DNA from: Planctomycetota bacterium
GTDB lineage: Bacteria > Planctomycetota > SZUA-567
Assembly: GCA_020861125.1 (NCBI GenBank)
Contig: JAJBSZ010000320.1
Location: 1-6,445 of the forward strand
Length of the DNA: 6,445 nucleotides
Direction of reading: 5' to 3'
The notes under the pieces are model-generated. The model did not search any database. It was given only the letters and a program-made list of their open reading frames with translations, and was not told where the DNA came from. Both the position numbers and the translations under genes were made by a program. Positions 1 through 6,068 of the stretch are shown piece by piece; position 1 is the stretch's first letter, and every line of letters begins with the position of its first letter.

Positions 1-1226
1 AACCGGGACAGCAGGCTGATGCTGCCGAGGGCGGTTATCTGTTTCAGCATGCCGTCCTTGTGGTCGTTGTGCCACCAGGCGGTGCCGAACTGCATCTTGC
101 CGCCGGTCTAGCCGTCCTGATAGGAGCCGATGATGGAGGCGATCATGTCGTTGTCCCGGGGGTTCAGGACGTAGATGATGGTCCGGGTCAGGCTGCCTTC
201 GGCGTCCAGCCGTTTCAAGAGTGCCACCAGCCCTTCCCCGATGGGGAAATCGCCGATACTGTCGTAGCCGGTATCGGGGCCGCGCAGCCGGTATCCGCTG
301 GCGCTGTTGTTCCGCTTGGCGCCGAAGTGGAGCTGCTGCGTCCAGTCCTGTTTGGCGTCCATCACCAGCAGATCGTGCAGGAGGGCGGAACGGTACTGCT
401 CCAGTTCCGGCCCGGCCAGGGCGACGCCGGAGCGGACCTTGCCGAAGGCGGCTACCACCGCCGCGTCGGTGTAGTCCGCCGCATAGGGGCGCTCGATGCC
501 GTAATCGGACAGCCGGCAGCCGGCGTCATGGAAAACCTGGTGCCGCTGCCACAGGGCATCATGGAGGGCCTGGTAGGAATCGATGCTCGTGCCGGACGCC
601 GCCTCGAGCCGGTCGATCCAGCCGTTCAGGAGAGTTGGGTCGTCCGCCGCCAGCGCCTTGTCCGGCCGCCAGGCGGGAAACACGGCGGTGCCCCACTCCT
701 CTGTGGCGAGGGCGCGGTGGCCCGCCAGGTCGTCCACCGGATCGTCCGTGGTGCAGATGAGTTTGACATTGCTGCGGCGTACGATGGCGCGGGCGGAGAA
801 TTCCGGGGTGGGCAGCTGTTCGTTACAGGCGTCGTAAATCTCCCGGGCGGTGGCGGGTGACAGGAGTTTTTCCACGCCGAAATAGCGTTTCAGTTCCAAA
901 TGGGTCCAGTGGTAGAGCGGGTTGGAAAGGGTTTGCGGCACGGTCCGGGCCCAGGCTTCGAACCGGGCGTAGTCGTCCCCCGCTTCCGGAATGCCGGAAA
1001 CCAGGTTCTCCGGAATGCCGCAGGCGCGCATGGCCCGCCATTTATAATGGTCGCCGTAGAGCCAGATCTGGGTGATATTTTTGAAATTCACGTCATCGAC
1101 GATCTGCTGCACCGGCAGATGGGAATGAAAATCGTACAGGGGCATGCGCTTGGCGTGGTCATGGTACAAGCGCTCGGCCTCCGGGGTGGTGAGGAGGAAG
1201 TTGTCATCCATAAACGGCCTGGCCAT
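1..1226 (-). pseudogene. uxaC: Uronate (glucuronate/galacturonate) isomerase, interrupted by in-frame TAG and cut by window edge
   Basis: UxaC isomerises D-glucuronate to D-fructuronate and D-galacturonate to D-tagaturonate, the first cytoplasmic step of hexuronate breakdown. The N-terminus (MARPFMDDNFLL) aligns with the usual family start. Visible family motifs are DFHSHLP with metal-binding His34 and His36, WLYGDHYKWRAMR (about 55-67), NPLYHWTHLEL, CTTDDP, WRPDKA and LNPRDN (354-359). The start at 1226 is supported by an AAGGAG ribosome site about 8 nt upstream. The open frame stops after 372 codons at a TAG (108-110), whereas the family is about 470 residues. The same frame continues past the TAG as [20 protein letters not shown], matching the conserved family segment GKMQFGSxWWFNDQKDGM, and stays open to base 1. 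One codon is therefore changed and no bases are lost or gained. This could be a recent nonsense mutation, a sequencing error or amber suppression. Family identity is very secure; functional status is uncertain. Confidence 0.92.
108..110 (-). other. In-frame amber codon inside uxaC
   Basis: The minus strand reads GAC GGC TAG ACC GGC GGC AAG ATG. Family-conserved sequence lies on both sides with register kept, so the TAG replaces exactly one residue in the loop before the GKMQFG motif. A single substitution (for example from TCG, TTG, CAG or AAG) would create it. A polypeptide ending here would lack about the last 100 residues of the TIM-barrel enzyme. Confidence 0.9.
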
Positions 1227-1249
1227 CGCGGAATCTCCTTGTAAAGAGG

Positions 1250-1276
1250 AAAAAAAACGGTCTACCCTTCCGACCG
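1250..1276 (-). terminator. Candidate intrinsic terminator or attenuator between receptor gene and uxaC
   Basis: On the minus strand CGGTC (1276-1272), a 9-nt loop and GACCG (1262-1258) form a perfect 5-bp stem directly followed by eight T (1257-1250). It lies after the receptor stop codon and only 24 nt before the uxaC start codon, so the uxaC ribosome site falls just beyond the U-tract. The stem is short, so termination may be partial. No obvious promoter is visible between this element and uxaC, which leaves read-through or attenuation as a possibility. Confidence 0.45.
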
Positions 1277-1316
1277 GTGGAGGAACGTCTCTCGCCCTAC
1301 CCGCGTCGTTCCCGGG

Positions 1317-3134
1317 TTATCCGGACGGCGGCGCCCCCGCCCGGCCGCCGGTCTCCAGCAGGAACTTCCGTTCTTCCTCGCCGGCGCCGGTCTCCAGCAG
1401 GAACTTCCATTCTTCCTCGCCGGCGCCGGTCTTGTTGTTGAGGAGATCCCGCAGGCCGGCCGCCATGGCCAGGAGCTGTTCCGCCGTCGCCGCCGCCGAG
1501 GCGGCGGACATATGGTTCCGCTCGGCGACGTTGTTGATCTCCACCACGTTCTCGCGGATCCGTTCCAGGCCGGAGGCGTTCTGGTCGGATATGGTCGCGG
1601 TCTCGGCCATCAGCCCGCTGGCCTTGTCCACCCCCGATTCGATCTGCCGCAGCGCCTGTTCGGTGGCGGCGAGGCATTCGGAGGTATTGGCGAGGCGACT
1701 CTGGGATTCGGCGATCAGGGTCTCCGTTTCCGTAGCGGATCGGGCCGAGCGGGCGGCGAGGTTCCGCACCTCGTCCGCCACCACGGCGAAGCCTTTGCCG
1801 TGCCGGCCGGCGCGGGCGGCTTCCACCGCGGCGTTCAGCGCCAGCAGGTTGGTCTGGAAGGCGATGTCGTCGATCACCTTCATCGCCCGGGCGACCTTGG
1901 CGTGGGAATCGGCCAGATCGCCCATCGCCGCCCGCATCCGCCCCATCTCTTCGTCGCAGTGGTGCACCGCCTCCTTGGCTTGGGAGGCGAGAAGGCTGGT
2001 TTTCCCGGCGTTGGCGGCGCACTGGTTAACCCCGTTGCCGAGGACAGCCATGGAATCGGTGATGCCCAGCAGGAGTTTTTCCTGCCGTTCCGCGTCGGTG
2101 GTGACCATCTGGCTGGAGTTGGCGAGATAACTGGCGCTGGCGGTGATTTCACTCGAGGCAAGACCAACCTGGGTCACGATGGCGCCCAACCGGCGGATCG
2201 CCTCGCCCGTTTCGTTTTCCCGGGATCCGATGATCACCGCCATATCGTTCAGCGCCCGGATCAGCGTCCCGACCTCCCCCGTGTCCGTGGTGGGCAGGCG
2301 GCGGCTCATGTCGCCGGCCATGATCGCCTTGGCCATCCCGGCCGCCGCGCGGAGGGGACGGAGGATGATACGGGCGGTCAGCATCAGTCCGGTGCCGGCC
2401 ACCAGCAGGGCGATGAGGCTGGCCAGCTGGTGCCAGTTCCGGAAGGAAGTCCAGGCATGGTCGAGGCTGAACGCGATCTGCTCGGCATGGTTCGCCACCA
2501 CCCGGTCGAGATTTTCCTCCAGGGCGGCGGAGGCCAGCGCGATGCCGGCGCGCATTTCCTGCAGGGAGTCGTCCACCGCCACCACATGCGCCGTGCCTAC
2601 GGTGGCGCCGGTGAGATCGACGATCGGTGCCGTGAACTCCCTGACTCCCCGGCCCGTCGCCAGCAGCCGGCGCGCCATGATGTCCACCCGGGTGTTGGCA
2701 GCCTCGGCGCCAATGCGCGCCACCACCGACGGGTTCTGGCGGCCGCCGGCTCCGGAGAAAAAGCTCCCGTCGGCGTAGGTGGCGTAGATCGCCACCAGAT
2801 CCCCCGAGGCGATGGCTTGGGTACAGGCGGATCGGAACGCTTCCATCTCGCCGTACTGCAGCGGCTGGGCGGCAAAGATGGCGATGGCTGCGGCCTCACG
2901 CCGGGCACGGCTTTCCAGCTCCTCCCGCGCCTTCCGCCCGTATTCCTCCTCCATGCCCTGGAATACCATCCGGTTGCCGGCGGTGAGGGCTCCGGTGAGG
3001 GTAGCGGTGGTTTCCCGGAGGGTGGCGTCGATTTGCCGGGATAGAAAATGCACCAGTACGTTCTGGAGGAGAAAGCCCAAGACCATGGCGGAGGCGGTGG
3101 CGGCGATGACTTTGGCGACGAGGTTGGAACGCAT
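1317..3134 (-). CDS. Methyl-accepting chemotaxis protein (membrane receptor with HAMP and signalling domain)
   Basis: A transmembrane chemoreceptor that would control a CheA/CheW complex. The 605-residue order is: transmembrane helix at about 8-30; an extracytoplasmic ligand domain at about 31-235 with a Cache/PAS-like run ([13 protein letters not shown], then [21 protein letters not shown]); a second helix at about 236-256; HAMP at about 257-310; and a long coiled-coil signalling domain at about 315-567. The hairpin tip is unmistakable: [20 protein letters not shown] continuing to [19 protein letters not shown] (421-464). The two arms are each about 125 residues, roughly the 36-heptad class. 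The tail (569-594) is a 13-residue unit repeated twice and has no clear CheR/CheB pentapeptide (xWxxF) at the end. The ligand is unknown. The start at 3134 has only a weak GGAAA ribosome site; the gene lies 30 bp after the kinase stop in the same frame, so translational coupling is likely. Stop is TAA. Confidence 0.95.
   Translation of the reverse strand: MRSNLVAKVIAATASAMVLGFLLQNVLVHFLSRQIDATLRETTATLTGALTAGNRMVFQGMEEEYGRKAREELESRARREAAAIAIFAAQPLQYGEMEAFRSACTQAIASGDLVAIYATYADGSFFSGAGGRQNPSVVARIGAEAANTRVDIMARRLLATGRGVREFTAPIVDLTGATVGTAHVVAVDDSLQEMRAGIALASAALEENLDRVVANHAEQIAFSLDHAWTSFRNWHQLASLIALLVAGTGLMLTARIILRPLRAAAGMAKAIMAGDMSRRLPTTDTGEVGTLIRALNDMAVIIGSRENETGEAIRRLGAIVTQVGLASSEITASASYLANSSQMVTTDAERQEKLLLGITDSMAVLGNGVNQCAANAGKTSLLASQAKEAVHHCDEEMGRMRAAMGDLADSHAKVARAMKVIDDIAFQTNLLALNAAVEAARAGRHGKGFAVVADEVRNLAARSARSATETETLIAESQSRLANTSECLAATEQALRQIESGVDKASGLMAETATISDQNASGLERIRENVVEINNVAERNHMSAASAAATAEQLLAMAAGLRDLLNNKTGAGEEEWKFLLETGAGEEERKFLLETGGRAGAPPSG
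1351..1428 (-). repeat. 39-bp perfect-but-one tandem duplication in the receptor C-terminal tail
   Basis: Two head-to-tail 39-bp units (1351-1389 and 1390-1428) differ at one base (1370 g, 1409 a). Each encodes 13 residues, TGAGEEE(W/R)KFLLE, so the frame is kept; the difference makes Trp576 in the first protein copy and Arg589 in the second. The near identity suggests a recent duplication. It lies after the coiled-coil signalling domain, where tails are usually flexible. Confidence 0.95.
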
Positions 3135-3164
3135 ACGTTTCCGTTCGCTTTCCAGACGCGGTTT

Positions 3165-4454
3165 CTATACCCGTACGTTCTGGAGCGCTTCCAGGAGATC
3201 ACAGCAGTTCTGGTACCGTTCTTCCGGTTCGGTGGACAGGGCCCGGTCGATCACCACCACCAGCGGCTCGGGCAGCCCCGGCGTCCGTTCCTCGATGGGG
3301 ATGATGGGGGCATCGGACAGGGCCAGCCGCCGATCCACATCGCTCCCTTCGGGTACCCGATAGGGTCCGCAGCCGGTGAGCATTTCGTAGAAGATTGCCG
3401 CCAGAGAAAACACATCGGAATAGGATTTGGCCTCGCGGAATTCCCGCACCTGTTCCGGCGGGGTATACTCCAGGGCGCGGGTATCCGGCGAGTACCCGCG
3501 GAGACCGGTAAGCCCGGAGTCCTCGAGAAAATTCGCCAGCCCGATGTCGGTGATCTTGGCCATGACCTGACCGCCATCCGTGTACATGAGAATGCTGGCC
3601 GGCTTCAGATCCCGGTGGACAAACCCGAGGCCGTGGGCATGGCACATGGCAGCGGCCAACTGCAGCATCAGGGGGTAGGCCAGGCGCAGCGGCAGGCGGC
3701 GGTCGGGATAACGGTCGAGATACGACTGAAGATTCTCGCCATTCACGAATTCGTGGACGAGAAAAAAGCTCTTCGGCCCCAGGGAGCCGGCCCCTTTCAG
3801 GGCGACGATATTGGGATGGCGGACCCGTTTGGCATTGTCGACCTCCCGCCGGAGGTCCTCCAGCATTTTCTTGGTAAAGGCGACCTCCGGCGTGACCACC
3901 CGGATGGCCACGTTCTCGCCGTCTTTCCCCGTGGCCTGATAGACATTGCCGAGGCGACCGAGACCCAGGAGGGCGGTGACGGTGAAATTGGGTATCTGTG
4001 GCAGTTCCGGCGGCAGGGCACCGATGGTGTCCCGGACGCCGGCGGTGGCGGACATCTCCGCGCCCGGCTCGCGGCGGATGCGGAAAGAACCGACGGTGGC
4101 GACGTCGGGAGCGCCCGCCCTGTCACCGGCCGCCGCATCCACCCCGACCCGGAAGGTGGTGGTCCCGATACCGACGCTGTCGCCCGAAGCCAAGACATGG
4201 GGATCGTCCAGCGTCTTGCCGCTGGCGCCACCGTAGGTCACACCGTTGATCACAATGCCGTTGGTGGAATTGAGGTCCTTGATGCGCACGGTGGGCGGAT
4301 CGATCAGGATCACCGCGTGCATCCGGCTCACCATGGGGTCGAAATCCAGGCAAAACGTGCTTCCGGCGCTCCGCCCAACGGTCACCTCCGATGGATGGTC
4401 GAACACCACCACCTGATCATGCTGACCCGGTCGGGAAATGGTCAAATGTACCAT
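3165..4454 (-). CDS. FHA domain / Ser-Thr protein kinase-like protein with altered catalytic residues
   Basis: A soluble 429-residue protein (numbered from Met at 4454). An N-terminal FHA phosphothreonine-binding domain spans about 5-103, with VGRS (26-29), SRMH (43-46) and STNG (63-66). A linker of about 50 residues follows. The protein kinase fold runs from about 157 to 425: Gly loop GLGRLGNV (164-171), alpha-C Glu204, catalytic loop HRDLKPAS (280-287), DIG (303-305), PPE (332-334), DVFSL (347-351) and late Arg413. The usual beta-3 Lys (VAIK) is Arg185, the metal-binding Asn of HRDLKPxN is Ser287, and DFG is DIG. The HRD and DFG aspartates remain. Reduced activity or a pseudokinase is therefore possible. 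No membrane helix is seen. The start at 4454 is preferred because the FHA domain begins just after it and GGAGA lies 10 nt upstream; a longer frame to 4694 adds only Arg/Gly-rich, non-family sequence. The receptor gene follows 30 bp downstream. Confidence 0.88.
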   Translation of the reverse strand: MVHLTISRPGQHDQVVVFDHPSEVTVGRSAGSTFCLDFDPMVSRMHAVILIDPPTVRIKDLNSTNGIVINGVTYGGASGKTLDDPHVLASGDSVGIGTTTFRVGVDAAAGDRAGAPDVATVGSFRIRREPGAEMSATAGVRDTIGALPPELPQIPNFTVTALLGLGRLGNVYQATGKDGENVAIRVVTPEVAFTKKMLEDLRREVDNAKRVRHPNIVALKGAGSLGPKSFFLVHEFVNGENLQSYLDRYPDRRLPLRLAYPLMLQLAAAMCHAHGLGFVHRDLKPASILMYTDGGQVMAKITDIGLANFLEDSGLTGLRGYSPDTRALEYTPPEQVREFREAKSYSDVFSLAAIFYEMLTGCGPYRVPEGSDVDRRLALSDAPIIPIEERTPGLPEPLVVVIDRALSTEPEERYQNCCDLLEALQNVRV

Positions 4455-4464
4455 CAGCCAACAG

Positions 4465-4469
4465 TCTCC
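4465..4469 (-). promoter_or_regulatory. Ribosome binding site deciding the kinase start
   Basis: GGAGA on the minus strand, 10 nt before the ATG at 4454. It favours the 429-residue product over the upstream in-frame ATG at 4694. Confidence 0.55.
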
Positions 4470-4532
4470 GGTTTTTCCACAACCCGCGCCTTGCCGCCCG
4501 CGTCCGTCCCTCGCGCGGCAGACCACCCTCCG

Positions 4533-4550
4533 GGCCCGGATATTAGGGCC
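4533..4550 (-). promoter_or_regulatory. Candidate -10 box embedded in an inverted repeat, upstream of the FHA-kinase
   Basis: The minus strand reads GGCCC TAATATCC GGGCC: a 5-bp inverted repeat around TAATAT (4545-4540), which resembles a sigma-70 -10 box. It lies about 85 nt upstream of the kinase start codon. No good -35 hexamer is found 16-18 nt upstream (the best TGAC-containing hexamer would need a 20-nt spacer), so an activated promoter or a chance match are both possible. Confidence 0.25.
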
Positions 4551-4578
4551 AAGCGGACGGTTCTCCGTCACCCTCACG

Positions 4579-4596
4579 TGGTAGGCCATACTACCA
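4579..4596. promoter_or_regulatory. Inverted repeat, candidate operator
   Basis: TGGTAG, a 6-bp spacer GCCATA, then CTACCA: perfect 6-bp arms. It lies some 35 bp upstream (with respect to the kinase) of the TAATAT box, where a dimeric regulator could bind. No known regulator motif is recognised. Confidence 0.3.
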
Positions 4597-4630
4597 GAAT
4601 TACCGACCGATGGCAATGCCACTGCCGCCC

Positions 4631-4663
4631 CCGGCCGGCGCGGGGTCCGCCTCCGCCGGCCGG
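4631..4663. repeat. GC-only 10-bp inverted repeat (strong hairpin)
   Basis: CCGGCCGGCG (4631-4640) and CGCCGGCCGG (4654-4663) are perfect reverse complements around a 13-nt loop. There is no T-tract on either side in either direction, so it is not an intrinsic terminator. If transcribed it would form a very stable structure in a leader RNA. Confidence 0.6.
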
Positions 4664-4836
4664 ATGGTGCCGGACCGGCGATGCTCGCTCCCACGGGCGG
4701 CCGTCCCGCCAGGGCGGACGCGGAAGAATGCTCGCTTCAGGCCCCAGGCTGACACATTGCGGAACCTGCAGGCTTATCCTGGCGGAGTGGACAGGTTGCA
4801 AGGGAGGCCGAGTGCCTGGCGTCCTCCTGCGCACAG

Positions 4837-4849
4837 TACAACAGTTGTA
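4837..4849. promoter_or_regulatory. Palindrome TACAAC-A-GTTGTA upstream of the small gene
   Basis: A perfect 6-bp dyad about a central A, 34 bp before the start codon at 4884. It is an AT-rich site in a GC-rich region, in a good position for an operator or for overlap with a promoter. Its right part, ACAGTTGTAA (4841-4850), recurs in direct orientation at 5178-5187 beyond the gene. Confidence 0.35.
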
Positions 4850-4883
4850 AATCTGCTCCCCGTAACAAGAGAGGAAAATTGCC

Positions 4884-5090
4884 ATGCCCATGCCTAAACC
4901 CAAGAAGAATGAAAACAAACAGGAATTCGTTTCCCGCTGCATCGCGGATTTGACCGATGAGGAAAGGGAACGATTCCCCACGGTCCAGCAGCGCGCCGCC
5001 ATCTGCTACTCCCAGTGGGGCGAAACCCCGGCGGAAAAGGCCCACTACGCCAAGGAACGGCGGGAAAAGGAAAAGGACGACCGCGAGTAA
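4884..5090 (+). CDS. Small phage-type hypothetical protein (68 aa)
   Basis: A short, highly charged soluble protein. It begins MPMPKPKKNENKQEFVSRCI and continues through FPTVQQRAAICYSQWGE to a Lys/Glu/Arg-rich tail (about 50-68). The pattern of MP-P-P near the start, E-FV-RC, then FP--QR-A-CYSQW resembles short conserved segments found as small proteins, or at the ends of longer ones, near portal and prohead-protease genes of tailed phages. This is recognition by pattern and the function is not known. Two Cys (19 and 41) sit in the most conserved parts. An AGAGG ribosome site lies about 9 nt before the ATG at 4884; a second ATG lies two codons in. No other phage gene is present, so it is a remnant or a domesticated stand-alone gene. 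It is the only plus-strand gene here. Confidence 0.72.
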   Translation: MPMPKPKKNENKQEFVSRCIADLTDEERERFPTVQQRAAICYSQWGETPAEKAHYAKERREKEKDDRE

Positions 5091-5111
5091 TCCCGACCCC
5101 GCGAGTAATCC
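5081..5111 (+). repeat. 13-bp direct repeat with 18-bp period duplicating the small gene's stop region
   Basis: CCGCGAGTAATCC occurs at 5081-5093 and again at 5099-5111. The period of 18 keeps the reading frame, so the CGC GAG TAA ending of the small gene is repeated after it, giving a second in-frame TAA. It looks like a small tandem duplication. Confidence 0.9.
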
Positions 5112-5148
5112 AGCCCGCCGGGCCTTCTCGGCCGCTCACCGTCCGCCT

Positions 5149-5163
5149 CCGGCCTCGTGCCGG
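5149..5163. repeat. Short inverted repeat in the convergent spacer
   Basis: CCGGC, 5-nt loop, GCCGG. It lies between the convergent ends of the small gene and the DUF502 gene, where a terminator would be expected, but no T-tract follows on either strand. It could only act as a weak or factor-assisted stop. Confidence 0.3.
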
Positions 5164-5177
5164 GTTACGCGAGTCCT

Positions 5178-5187
5178 ACAGTTGTAA
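5178..5187 (+). repeat. Second copy of ACAGTTGTAA flanking the small gene
   Basis: Identical in sequence and orientation to 4841-4850, so the two copies bracket the 4884-5090 gene. No identity extends beyond the 10 bp. It is too short to claim as an attachment site. Confidence 0.4.
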
Positions 5188-5192
5188 GTGGC

Positions 5193-5208
5193 TGCATCGG
5201 TGCATCGG
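5193..5208 (+). repeat. 8-bp tandem repeat (TGCATCGG twice)
   Basis: Two adjacent TGCATCGG copies in the convergent spacer. No function is evident; this is probably slippage. Confidence 0.6.
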
Positions 5209-5313
5209 TATTGGCCTGTCCGGGACGGGAGCCGGGACTTATAGCCAGGGTGCGGCTGGACCTCCCGGCCCGCCTTACCTTGCCGTCCCTCCCAGCCACG
5301 CCACCGCTTCCCG

Positions 5314-6012
5314 TCACTCCGCCGTCGCGGCCACGGCGTCGACGCCGGGTCCGGTGTCGACGGCCTTGACCGGCCCGCCGCCTTTTTCGTCCGGACTGTC
5401 CGACGACAGGACAAATCCGGACAGTGCTATTTTCATGCCTTCTTCGAACGACAGGTCCACCGGCCGCACCAGCCGCCGCGGCACGATGATGGTGTTGCCT
5501 CCCATCTGGTAACAGAACGGCAGGATCACCACCACGTCATCCTCGCCGCCCAGGTTGCCCTTGAAGCCATCCAGGGTGTCCCGGGTGACGTAGCCGAGGA
5601 ATTTCAGTTCGCTCGAGAGGGTGACGATAACCATATAGTTGTTGGCGTTGAGCTTTTTCTCGGGGTTGAAAAAGTCGATGATTTCCTTGATGCTGGAGTA
5701 GATCTGCTTCACCCCCGGGATCCGCGCCAGCAACCGTTCGCTCCAGGACATGAGCAGCCGACCGAGGTAAAACTCCAGGAACAGCCCGACGCAGATCAGG
5801 AAAATGATCATGAAGGCGAGACCCAGCCCGAAGAAGTAATACCCCGTGTCCTCCGCCCCGTCCCGCACCCCGAGATACCGGCGCAGCGGCGCGCCGAAAA
5901 CACCTTCCGCCAGCGAGGCGATCCACCAGGTGACGTACAAGGTGACGCTCAGCGGCAAAAATGCCAGCAAGCCATTGATAAACCAGCGTGACAACCTGTT
6001 CATCGCCCGCAT
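5314..6012 (-). CDS. DUF502 family inner-membrane protein
   Basis: 232 residues, function unknown; the family also includes plant COV/LCV proteins. Two hydrophobic helices at about 11-34 (INGLLAFLPLSVTLYVTWW) and 59-82 (YFFGLGLAFMIIFLICVGL) are separated by a short loop. A soluble domain follows with the family landmarks IPGVKQIYSSIKEIIDF (98-114), the GYVTRD region (140-145), and GGNTIIVPRRLVRPVDLSFEE (171-191) before a Ser-Gly segment. The last 30 residues are Gly/Pro/Asp-rich and poorly conserved. Two starts are possible: ATG at 6012 has AAGGAG 14 nt upstream (rather far), while ATG at 6003 (MNRLSRWF) has GAGGGG 9 nt upstream and may be the true one. It lies 56 bp downstream of glgC on the same strand with no terminator between, so co-transcription is likely. 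Stop is TGA. Confidence 0.9.
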   Translation of the reverse strand: MRAMNRLSRWFINGLLAFLPLSVTLYVTWWIASLAEGVFGAPLRRYLGVRDGAEDTGYYFFGLGLAFMIIFLICVGLFLEFYLGRLLMSWSERLLARIPGVKQIYSSIKEIIDFFNPEKKLNANNYMVIVTLSSELKFLGYVTRDTLDGFKGNLGGEDDVVVILPFCYQMGGNTIIVPRRLVRPVDLSFEEGMKIALSGFVLSSDSPDEKGGGPVKAVDTGPGVDAVAATAE

Positions 6013-6018
6013 CCCCTC
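6013..6018 (-). promoter_or_regulatory. Ribosome binding site favouring the shorter DUF502 start
   Basis: GAGGGG directly abuts the ATG at 6012, which is too close to serve it, but stands 9 nt before the in-frame ATG at 6003. It therefore supports initiation at 6003 and a 229-residue protein. Confidence 0.4.
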
Positions 6019-6068
6019 ACAACCGTCTCCTTCTTCCTATCGCCCAGGACGGGCAAGAAAAAATCGTA

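Larger units (their letters stand above)
4455..4883. other. Divergent intergenic region between the FHA-kinase and the small phage-type gene
   Basis: About 430 bp without a convincing gene. Frames crossing it on either strand encode Arg/Pro/Gly-rich shadow sequence. It must hold the promoters for both divergent genes, although no full -35/-10 pair with good spacing stands out on either strand. It contains a TAATAT box inside an inverted repeat (4533-4550), a 6-bp inverted repeat with a 6-bp spacer (4579-4596), a 10-bp all-GC hairpin (4631-4663) and a TACAAC-A-GTTGTA palindrome (4837-4849). Confidence 0.7.

Noticed and set aside
1317..1450. CheR/CheB-docking pentapeptide at the receptor C-terminus
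   Set aside because: The repeat units read EWKFL and ERKFL, lacking the second aromatic of xWxxF, and the protein ends in APPSG.
4455..4694. N-terminal extension of the kinase up to the ATG at 4694
   Set aside because: The extra 80 residues are low-complexity and Arg/Gly-rich, cover the intergenic inverted repeats, and lack family character. The FHA domain starts right after the Met at 4454, which has a ribosome site.
4749..4778. Sigma-70 promoter for the small gene (CTGACA with CTTATC)
   Set aside because: The -35 match is good (5 of 6) but the -10 candidate at 18-bp spacing matches only two positions.
1512..4850. Very long open frames on the plus strand opposite the receptor and kinase genes
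   Set aside because: They lie antisense to genes with unmistakable MCP, FHA and kinase motifs and encode Gly/Pro/Arg-rich sequence without family features. Long shadows are expected in GC-rich DNA.
4884..5090. ChaB-like protein
   Set aside because: The size is similar, but the residue pattern (E-FVSRC, QR-AICYSQW) does not match the ChaB core.
6042..6054. GCCC-AGGAC-GGGC hairpin between glgC and the DUF502 gene as a terminator
   Set aside because: The T-tract lies before, not after, the stem on the minus strand, and the stem has only 4 bp. It cannot be an intrinsic terminator for glgC.
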